NCBI GenBank assembly: GCA_964019155.1
Contig: OZ025245.1
Span: 17,060,991-17,124,990, forward strand
Direction: 5' to 3'
Length of the DNA stretch: 64,000 nt
DNA from: Osedax fenrisi
Lineage: Eukaryota > Annelida > Polychaeta > Sabellida > Siboglinidae
Part shown: one piece after another, positions 41,011 through 50,867 of the stretch
Layout: every line of letters starts with the position of its first letter
Position numbering within the stretch: the first letter of the stretch is position 1
The notes under the pieces: model-generated
What the model saw: only the letters and a program-made list of their open reading frames with translations
What the model was told of the DNA's origin: nothing
Databases searched by the model: none
Position numbers and translations under genes: made by a program

Positions 41011-41906
41011 TTGAATCAACAGATATAGATATTGATACCCTCATCGATAGTAAATATTTCTTATATAAAATTTAAAAACATTTCTAATATATACAAAATT
41101 GTATACTTTGCAGTTACATCTTTACAAATTTCTTAGAGTATATTGCAGTCAGCTAGTCTGTCAAATATTGAAACTACATGGATATCACCTGACGTTGAAT
41201 CAACAGATATAGAAATGATACTTTCATCGATGGTCAATATTTTTTATATAAAATAATATATATATATATATAGGTATATATATTATTTTAGGTATTTATT
41301 AAAATATAAAATCATATAATTACTATTTTTTAGATAAGCAAATCATAAACATTACTAATTCAGATAATTATATTTAAAATTACTATCGTAAAGGAATTGT
41401 ATTAACTAATATTAGTGTATATACAATAATATATAATATATATTATATATTATATAATATATATATATATATATATATTAAGACATTTCTCATATTTTCA
41501 AAATTCTATAATTCTGCAGATTCATCTTCACAAATATCTTGAATAAATGTTGATATATCACGTAATTACAAGTCCTACAAATATGACGATTAACATAATC
41601 CAACGTGAGTTATATATATTTATTTATTTGTATATAATATATATATATTTATTCTATTATACATATGATTATTTCTATTGTCGTTTACATTTTATATTTT
41701 AATTTTAATAGACCTATAACAAAAAAAAGTGTGCATTCGGGATGTAATTCTAAATGAGGGAGAATGTTTATATCCAATATGGGATACAAATATGCGTATA
41801 AGGTAACATTTTCATCGAAATAGTGTAATATATAGTAATTATATGTAAATCAACTAGAGAGTGAACAAGAAAAACAAATGGATATGCGGAACATATACAA
41901 ATGATT

Positions 41907-42138
41907 CCACTCATGTTTGCATCTAGAAACGGATACTTGTACCAAACGTTTAACGGACAGCTGCTGCAAAGCCTGCCTGTATTTGTTCGACAAGAAATAT
42001 ACAAGATTTTCCCCTACGAAAGATGAAGAGTCGGTGGTAGTTCACATTTGCATTCTGGATTTTACAGAATATACACGGATGCAAATCGTAAATGAGGTTA
42101 TAATACATATTTTATAAATGTATAGATACGTCCTATTG

Positions 42139-42193
<55 letters not shown>

Positions 42194-43416
42194 CAAGAAT
42201 ATTTATTATTAACCACGTATATATATTTAATAAAGCTATAACATATTCTACTATAGGTTGACAAACATGTACATCGATATGAAGCGTCAACATCGTTACT
42301 GGTTGATGAGGCATTCAAAAATATTTACAAACAAGATTATATATTACCATCTCGTGTCGGAATCATTCACAATATAAATATGTATAGATCCAAACTAAGG
42401 TATCCTGTTCCTCCGAATATTTCAGAATTTGAAGTTAGATTATATATATATATATGTATATTATTATTTTATTATACAAATAATACAATAAAATGTTTCA
42501 GCTCAAACTATATGATACATCGATGACGAATTCATTGTCACCGATCACTATAGTAACCACACTGTTAGCAAAGATTTTCCGAAGGAAAGATATAACACTT
42601 ACGCGAAATCGTGTAATTCGAATTTGTATACAAAATACCCTGGTGCCACCTATAGCGGGTTACTTTTAGGAACTATGCGTTGTTTATAATGTAAATTCGT
42701 ATTTAACTATACACTTTTAAAATGTTAAATAATATGCTTTAAATTAATATTTATATGATGAAAACTAAGTGTTCATTACTAATATATAACAAACAAATAT
42801 GATATGTATGTTTTAAATGCTATAAGTATATATTTAGTGAGTAAAAGCTAATTTATATTGCATGTAATTTAATAGAGCAATGAAAACATTGTTGTATGCA
42901 AACAGAGCCGAACCTAAATCTATTTCAGTGATTTCGATACTACTGCTAGCAGCGGTTCGGGCTATAACTAAATTACGTTGCATGCATAGGGAGTGTTATA
43001 TCTTTGCTTCGCAAAATCTTTGCTGTTAGGGTAATCATTCTTATCACCAAACAGCAACAAGAGTTTCTAAGTCCTTACAGATATGTTTAGATGGAACTTT
43101 CAAGGTTTATATATATATATATATATAGATATATATAATATAGATTATACTAAGTAAAATTACTATAATTTTAAATTAATTACAGGCAACTATGAAACCA
43201 TGTACGCAGTTAATAACAATGCATACAATGATTGGATACGCGGAACATATACAAATGATTCCACTCCCGTTGAAGATACTACATGAACAAAGTTACTTTT
43301 TCTGTGTTCTCGTTAAGTTACTACAAGAACACTCAGTTGCTGCAGTACCACGGTCAGATAGACCAGCTAATACTGTCAGTGTGTGCAGCACTGTTCCTGC
43401 GGGAGTACAGCGCTGA
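41907..43416 (+). pseudogene. Decayed, intron-bearing Mutator-like (MULE) transposase
   Basis: Pieces in order, with GT/AG borders that keep phase. 41917-42097 is Cys-rich and ends RMQIVNE. 42257-42433 starts VDKHVHRYEAS and ends YPVPPNISEFE, in the layout of the HxH region after a FLYWCH-type finger. 42502-42669 starts LKLYDTS and then has DDEFIVTDHYSNH in another frame, so a frameshift is present. 43081-43104 reads ICLDGTFK. 43186 onward reads ATMKPCTQLITMHTM, then IQMIPLPLKILHEQS. The DGTFK plus QL-x-T-x-H pattern marks the first catalytic Asp region of MULE transposases. The rest of the DDE domain is lost at the pyrimidine array. A segment around 41876-41910 duplicates 43227-43260 (GGATAYGCGGAACATATACA), which shows rearrangement. 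Confidence 0.55.
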
Positions 43417-43473
43417 CTCAGCATTTATCTCCTGCTCAACCTCCATGTGGAGAGATGCTTGGTTACTATCATC

Positions 43474-43996
43474 CACACGTATCTCTCTCTTCTCCTATCT
43501 CTCTCTTCTCCTATCTCTCTCATCCCCTATCTCTCTATCTTCCCTTATCTCTCTTCCCCTATCTCTCTCATCCCCTATCTCTCTATCTTCCCTTATCTCT
43601 CTTCCCCTATCTCTCTCTTCTCCTATTCTCTCTCTTCTCCTATCTATCTCTCTTCTCGTATCTCTCTCTTCTCGTATATCTCTCTTCCCCTATCTCTCTC
43701 TCTTCTCCTATCTATCTCTTCTCCTATCTATCTCTCTTCTCCTATCTCTCTCTTCCCCTATCTATCTTCTCCTATCTCTCTCTTCTTCTATCTCTCTCTT
43801 CTCCTATCTATCTATCTTCTCGTATCTCTCTCTTCTCGTATCTCTCTCTTCCCCTATCTCTCTCTCTTCTCCTATCTATCTCTTCTCCTATCTATCTCTC
43901 TCCTCTATCTATCTCTTCTCCTATATCTCTCTTCTCCTATCGCTCTCTTCTTCTATCGCTCTCTTCTCCTATCGCTCTCTTCTCCTATCTCTCTAT
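43474..43996. repeat. Pyrimidine-only minisatellite (CTCTCTTCTCCTAT)n
   Basis: About 520 bp in which the plus strand is almost purely C/T apart from one A (rarely G) per unit. Units of 12-16 bp vary as TCTCTCTTCTCCTATC and TCTCTCTTCCCCTATC. Three overlapping Leu/Ser-rich frames are open because the repeat contains no stops; they are not genes. Confidence 0.93.
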
Positions 43997-44231
43997 ACAA
44001 TTATATATATAATAATCATTCATTAGAGGTTTTTGTTTATAAAGGTATAATTAATATAAATATTGTATGGATAAATATGTATATAAATTATTCGATATAT
44101 TTTGTATTCTTCAAATTAAGATGTAAATAAATGTTGTCCATCCGTAAATAATCATTGTATCTAATATATCATTTAATATAATTTAAAGTTTTTACTAGAC
44201 GATGCAAAAGCTTATCAAAATTAGATAAACT

Positions 44232-44233
<2 letters not shown>

Positions 44234-44302
<69 letters not shown>
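44234..44302. repeat. (AC)n microsatellite
   Basis: Pure dinucleotide run of about 34 units. Confidence 0.95.
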
Positions 44303-44305
<3 letters not shown>

Positions 44306-44450
44306 TATACACATGAGATACGGTAATAGCCTAAATAAAGCCTGTGAACATGCGTCACTTAATACTTAAGTGGTAATTACCACCTATACACACACACAGT
44401 ACTATGATACTTGATCAGTTGCTGGCTGTATTAATACCTACTTGATAAGA

Positions 44451-44640
44451 TCCCAGCTAACAGTAAGAGCAGCATAACAGCAGCATAATAGCATATCTGA
44501 TAATAATAGCAGCATAAAAGCAGCATAATAGCAACAAAATCAAACTTTATAAGAGCCGCATAACAGCAGAATGTAAACATTTGAGGCTATTATGTTATTC
44601 TATTATGCTGCTCTTATGCTGCTCTTACTGTTAGCTGGGA
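44451..44640. mobile_element. 190-bp MITE with TCCCAGCTAACAGTAAGAGC ends
   Basis: The left end continues AGCATAACAGCAGCATAATAG; the right end is the inverse (CTATTATGCTGCTCTTATGC, TGCTCTTACTGTTAGCTGGGA). AGCAGCATAA is repeated inside. No TSD is evident. Confidence 0.85.
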
Positions 44641-45182
44641 CCACCACACCGCCATAATAAATGTACTATAGCCTACTTACACAGATCACCAGAACATACG
44701 AGAAGTTGTGCGATGGTGTGATGAGAGAAACTAAAGGTGGTCAGTAGCGCTTTGATCAGTTCCTCGTCGATAGATATATGGAGGAGACGCGCTTGTTCAG
44801 TAGCGCTAGTTAGTGATTTATAAATAGTTTATTAAAATCGTATTTATTTATAAATTAATTTAGAATCTTTTTTTATATTAATTAAGTATACTTTCAAAAT
44901 ATTAAATTATATTATGAATTAAATATAATAATATCGATATCAGTGATTTAAAAACGAGTTTTTCATAGATTTTTGTTACAAATTAATAATTTTACACCCT
45001 GACCATGATTCAATATGATAAAAGTACTCGAGAGGAAAATAAAAATGTCACCAAATATGCTCTAGCGGATATCCTATCCTTGGCTGTATTTAATATAATA
45101 TGGTTTTATAAATTATAAATATAATATCATTGATTATAAAATCATAATATTATGATTTTAATATAATCATATTCAATATACT
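44641..45182. other. Spacer, no gene
   Basis: A less AT-rich stretch at 44690-44815 (GATGGTGTGATGAGAGAAAC; TAGCGCT occurs twice, at 44746 and 44801) has no recognisable product. Confidence 0.4.
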
Positions 45183-45684
45183 TTTATTTTACACTTGCAT
45201 AACACTGGTCTGCATCATTTTTGTTATCAAGGGTTTCTTATCTGATTATAAGTTACTTTTTGACACTGAATTCAAATATGAAAACCGTTTTACTCAATCA
45301 GCTCTAGAATTTTGTTTATTAAACTTTTTATTTTTTTGGAAATATCAGATATTTCCTAAGGAAAATATAGGATTTCATATAAATTATACAGTATTTTAAT
45401 CCATTTATACCTATATATTTAGTTATTTTATTATATAAATGTGTTAGTAATATTTAAATAGTGTACCAATGGTACTGGAGTTGATTATGGGTATTCCCTT
45501 AATAAGTTAATTAATATGTATTACTAAATATTCAGAAATATATTGTATATTAATTTACAATAATTTTCTGACATTTAATGAAATTAACATATATAAATAT
45601 AAAAATCATAATTTTAAATAAGTTAATAATATCATTACTTCATATAACTTTAAATACGTATAACATATTTTAAACTACATTTAC

Positions 45685-47445
45685 CATGATTAGAAGAACT
45701 TGTATTAACAATCCGGATAAGTTTTGTTACATTTGTGATAAGTTAACATTGTTGAATCATAAGTCAAATATAACGCCATTTAAAAAAAAAACCTACAAGG
45801 ATTATTTCGGAATGCATTTAGGAGACCAAGAAAAAACCATTTGCACCGCATATTTGTTGTAAAACATGTACTGTTAACTAACATAGTTGGAAAAATAAGA
45901 AATTAAAATCTTTAAATTTCGGAATACCAATGATATAGAGAGAATGTCATAATCATGTATCGGATTGTTATTTTTGCATAGTAAATCTTAATGGTTAATA
46001 CATAGAATATATATGTATACTTATATAAATATTTATATAATTTTATATGTAGGAATACATATGCAGAATAAAGCGCGTGTTATATATCCTGATATACCTT
46101 CAGCTATACGGCATGTACCTCATAATGATGATATTCTGATACCAATACCACCAGACAATCTTGATTCATCATCAGAATCAGATGATGAAATTGAAATTAA
46201 TGATGATTTATCTCAGGAATACATTCCCCATGAAAATAAAATATATATTGAACCATTTAATCAACATGATCTAAATGACTTAACAAGAGACAAGAATATG
46301 CTCAATTACTTGGGTCTATATTAAGAGAACGTAACATGTTCTCAAAAAAAACAACATACTCTTGGTATCGAAGTCGTGACATTGAGTTTAGGCAGTATTT
46401 ACTACCAATGGAGAACTTGTATATTGTAACAATATTATTGGATTGGAAGAAGGTATACCTTCTACCAATATATACCATATATGGGTATTGCGTATGCAGA
46501 TTCAGACTGGAGATTATTTATCGATTCATCAAATAAAAGTAGGTAATAGAGTCTCTTCAATCCCTGTCGGTTATTCAATTAGTATGTCAAAAATTACAAA
46601 TTAAAATTATATTAAAAATTATAAAATTAAATTATAATTATCATAATTGGATGATTTTCTGAGACTTGAAGGTAATATATTATAATAATTATAATTATTT
46701 AAAATGTTTTATTATTTTAATATATACATTTGTATATCGTCGCCATACTTCGTGGTATGCAATCTGGGTATATCAAATACCCATGTTTTCTCTGTAAATG
46801 GGATAGTAGAGCTGACCGAGAACATTATTCAAGACGCATATCGCCAGAACGTGATAATTTACATCCTGCATGAACCATGGTTCACACAATATAATACAGA
46901 ATTATCTTGTTAATCCCAATAGAATACTATTTCATCCATTTCACATTAAGCTAGGGCTTATGATACATTTTATTAAAGTTCTTGATCAAAATGGTTCTAC
47001 CATGCAATTTCTAAGAAGAAAATTCCCAAAAATAAGTGAAGCCAAGATCACAGCAGGTATATTAAATGGTCCACAAATAAGAGAATTAATACACGACAAT
47101 AACTTCGATAACTCAATAAATGTCCTAACACTCCGAATATGGATTGCATTTAAATCTATTATACAACATTTCCTGGTTAATCATCGCAGTGAAGATTATG
47201 AAAATTTGGTAGACGAAATAATGGATTGTATGAAAAGACTAGGATCTAGAATGTCAATTATGATGTATTTTTTAAGATCTCATCTTGATTATTTTCTATG
47301 TAGTTGTTGTGATTTTAGCGAAGATCAATTGTCCTTATGGAGAGCGCTTTCTCCAGGATATTACTATAATGAAAGATAGATATCAAGGAAAATGGGATGA
47401 AAATATGCTTTCGGACTACTGTTGGTGTTTAATGAGACGATATTA
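45685..47445 (+). pseudogene. Broken transposase-like gene (CFLCxWDSR family)
   Basis: Segments in order, in changing frames: RRTCINNPDKFCYICDKLTL and KKTYKDYFGMHLGDQEK (45685-45835); HVSDCYFC (45955-45980); YPDIPSAIRHVPHNDDILIP (from 46083); DLNDLTRDKNM; TTYSWYRSRDIEFRQYL (46350-46400); SDWRLFIDSSNKS (about 46508); SGYIKYPCFLCKWDSRA (about 46765-46815); NPNRILFHPFHIKLGLMIHF; FPKISEAKITAGILNGPQIR; HFLVNHRSEDYENLVDEI; then GERFLQDITIMKDRYQGKWD and DYCWCLMRR. This order matches a protein family common in arthropods, cnidarians and other animals that looks transposase-derived. At least five frameshifts or stops kill this copy. The superfamily name is not certain. Confidence 0.7.
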
Positions 47446-47736
47446 ATGCAAAACACAAGAAAAAATCTACCAAACAGTCATTTTTATAATATTTAAATAA
47501 TATTCTCTAATATTAATACTTATTATTGTTATTTTATTATAAAATATATATTATTATAATATTATAATATATAAAATTTATATTCTTATAAATTATGTAT
47601 ATCACCTAAATATATTTTTCTTTATAATTTATTTGAAATATTTCTCATATTTGAATTCAGTGTCAAAAAGTAATTTATAATCAGTTAAGAAACCCTTGAT
47701 AACAAACAAAAAAAATTCAAATGCAGACCAGTGTAA

Positions 47737-47865
47737 TGTTATCAAATTCGATATGATATTGAAATAATTAATTGTAAAAACAGTTTTAGCATTAATTTAT
47801 ATCTCAAATTAAAAGATGTACTCATTGACCATAATTCAATATCATAGCGAATTTGATAACATTAT
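47737..47865. repeat. Palindromic insert within the right TIR
   Basis: AATGTTATCAAATTCGATAT at the left pairs with the inverse at the right (ATAGCGAATTTGATAACATT). It separates two parts of the right TIR that are adjacent in the left TIR, so it is a later insertion or an expanded inner repeat. Confidence 0.6.
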
Positions 47866-48014
47866 GCAAGTGTAAAATAAAAGTTTCATGCAATATGCAT
47901 GCATCTCTAACTTAATTATAGTGACTACATTTTTTGCTTTACTTTTAATCATTAGGCTATTAGATATATTAACTATATTAAATTATTAATAATATGGTAT
48001 AGTTGATATATCAA

Positions 48015-48086
48015 TCCCCGTTAGTATAGTGGCGAGTATCCCCGCCTGTCACGCGGGAGACCGGGGTTCAATTCCCCGACGAGGAG
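48015..48086 (+). tRNA. tRNA-Asp (GTC)
   Basis: A 72-nt cloverleaf. Acceptor 48015-48021 pairs with 48079-48085, discriminator G at 48086. The anticodon stem CCCGC/GCGGG (48041-48045, 48053-48057) holds loop CTGTCAC with anticodon GTC at 48048-48050. The T arm has GGTTCAATTCC (box B), and box A lies in TTAGTATAGTGGCG. A run of Ts follows (48091-48108), as expected for Pol III termination. One acceptor pair (C4-A69) is mismatched. The rest matches animal tRNA-Asp closely, and there is no intron. Confidence 0.96.
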
Positions 48087-48109
48087 ATGATTTTTAGCTT
48101 TTTTTCTCA

Positions 48110-49179
48110 AATATTTAAATTCTAAATTCTAAATGTATCCTGAAATAATACGATATATTAAATTGATATTTCATGAACATAGGTATAAAGGGTAGTGTTA
48201 CCATTGTTTGTAATATCTAGTATATAATTCCATTTCTTCAATTGTTCATATAAATATTTAGTTGTTATATTTTAGTTGGTTCTCTATTTTTAAAATGTCA
48301 TGTTGTATATTATTTATAAATTAAAAGTAAAAAGTATAGTAAACATCGTCAGCCCTTAGGCTCCCGTGATATGTAGCCGATCATTACAAATAGTGGGTAT
48401 GACTATAGCCAGTGGCATACAGGCAACCCTAATGCCATTATATTATATTACTGTATCTCTAGTAAAGGCACACATATGTAAACAATACCGGTGATAAATA
48501 GTTCAAATATAGAGGGCTCTACTGATATCGGAATATATAGTTAACTATTGTAGTTTAATATAGAGATTTAATCTCAGTGTATTGTGTATAAAACTTGTGT
48601 GTTTATATTATATAATGAATGAGTTTATATACAAACAATAATCAACTAAATATATTAAACTTTTAGTAATATAATAATTTGATAATATGATATTGACTAT
48701 TTCCCCTCCTCCCCTCTAGTTGAACTCAATGAACTCTTGCCTTTAATTGACTGTAATCGTTATGACGTTATATACATTATAATAAATATTTACATGTACA
48801 TAGGTAGTGGTTCTCGTAAAAACTGATATATAGCGATATTTAATATTTCAAATTATTTCTATATCTATTAATCTATTAATAATATACAGCAATAATTTAT
48901 TAATGTTAACATTAATCTAAACTATAGCAAACAAGATAAAGTAAGTCATAGTATTAATCTGCACAGTATTCTATTTAATTTATTGTAATACTGTAGCATG
49001 TGAATGACAACTTAACTAGTATTGTTTTTATCATACATTTATTAATTAATAATAATTATACACTATACCCCAACGTATTCTATTACTACCTCCTCTATAC
49101 CCCAACATTGTGACACAAACCACTGCACACTTATCTATATCCTCCCATAAATAACATACCCCCTATAATAACCCCGCAG
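48110..49179. other. Region between tRNA-Asp and the first recognised metaxin exon
   Basis: The promoter and first exon of the metaxin-like gene should lie here but could not be identified. A GC-richer patch at 48345-48440 (CATCGTCAGCCCTTAGGCTC) has no recognised product. Confidence 0.35.
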
Positions 49180-50820
49180 ACAAAGCGATAAGGAAGCAAG
49201 GTGTGCGTATCTACCACTCTAGCTCGCACACCCTAATGGGGGTGGAGCTAGTGAGACTGTACGCCTACGAGACACTGCTACGTATCTGTGGCATTCCGTT
49301 CCACGTACAGATACGCGATAACGAGGAGTTCATCTCTCCGGCAGGTAGGTGGCTCTGGTAGTCGTCTTAATCAAAGCGAGAGAGAGAAAGAGAGAGGCAG
49401 AGAGAAAGAGAGAGAGATAGATGTAACAGAGATACTATAGTAAAGAAAGACATAGTAGCACTGGTGGTATCGTAACTAGGATAGAGATAGGAGAGCCTTA
49501 GTGATGTTGTAATTATCATAAATATAGAAATAAGAGTGCAGTAGTGGTGTAGGTATTGTAGTGTAAGAGACCTGATGTCTTGAGAATATTCGCAATCGTT
49601 AATATATATTTGTTTATCATTAATTCTCATAGTCATTTATCATATTTTATGTAATATTTATTGATGTGGATTTATGATTATCATTAATTTAATTTATTTA
49701 TATTACTCCTAATACATTTATCTTTTTCTTATGAATATGTATATATATATATACATGTAGTATTTCGTGAATAATTATGAAACTGTTGCTTAGGCACAAT
49801 ACACACAAACCCAACACACCTAATACACTAATATTAATACTCCTTCACTGCTATCAATCCCTCAATAGGTCAGCAACCATTCATCAGAGCGGGCCAGCTA
49901 ATGTTTGTGTCTTACAGGGGACTGTGTAAGAACTTACAGGCTTGCGGCTATCTCTGGGTAGACAACAAGGTTACCCCAAGGATGTAGATTATCAGGCGAT
50001 ATGTGTATGACTGTAGCTGTAGCTCTCTAGTATGACTCATACACTGTACTGTACCGTAGGTCTCTAGTATGACTCATACGCTGTACTGTACTGGTTCTAG
50101 TATGACTCATAATCTCCGAGAGTGTAATTGTATAAGTTAATTATACTTAAACTTTATTATATTTATATCAATTTCCGAATGTATATTTTGTTCGAGATTC
50201 ATAACTTTTGTCAATGATTATATAAACTTTATTAGAATTCATAATCCTGTGGTGTTTACTGAGACATTAACATCATAAAGTTGTTATCATTGCTATGTGG
50301 TAGTTGCATTTCAATCTTATTACACTTTAGCCTAAAACCAACAAAATCATGTAATTATTAATAAATGGCCATGCTCAGTACCACTGTTCTAATCATTTAT
50401 TTAACTAAAAAGTGCATTAGTTTATATAAATATCACATGAATTGTGAATATTTTATTAAATAAAATCTTATTATGTCTCTTCGGGATAATGTTTCATTTG
50501 AATACACAAATAATGTAATTTAAAATTAATTGTAAATATGATAATGTTTGTGCATGATATAATAATAATAGAAAGTTTTATTGACTCATACATTGTTGTT
50601 ATTTTAATCACTTCACTAGAATAATATAGATAATATTCACAATGTGTTGGGTATGTAAGCTAGATATTATGTCTCTATAGTATGTCATCTATTTCAATTA
50701 TAACCATGTGAAAATAATACTAAGTAATATTACTAATTTATATATATTCAATAATTATTTTAAAATAGTTATATCATGAAATAATTAATTATAGTAATGT
50801 CTATATTAACTATCAATTAG

Positions 50821-50867
<47 letters not shown>

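Larger units (their letters stand above)
45183..47890. mobile_element. 2.7-kb DNA transposon with ~90-bp TIRs and decayed transposase
   Basis: Left CTTTTATTTTACACTTGCAT, then ACACTGGTCTGCAT, TTATCAAGGGTTTCTTA, then TACTTTTTGACACTGAATTC. The inverse of each block lies at 47640-47890. The right TIR is split at about 47737-47865 by a separate palindrome. The coding remnant at 45685-47445 fills the interior. TSD not resolved. Confidence 0.7.

Noticed and set aside
39443..42318. Small minus-strand frames ending in YIYIYI runs
   Set aside because: They owe their length to (TA)n; no independent support. The 39443-39760 frame also overlaps a GC-richer patch of no recognised identity.
43192..44130. 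Overlapping Leu/Ser-rich frames
   Set aside because: Beyond the MULE relic start they run through the pyrimidine minisatellite in all three frames.
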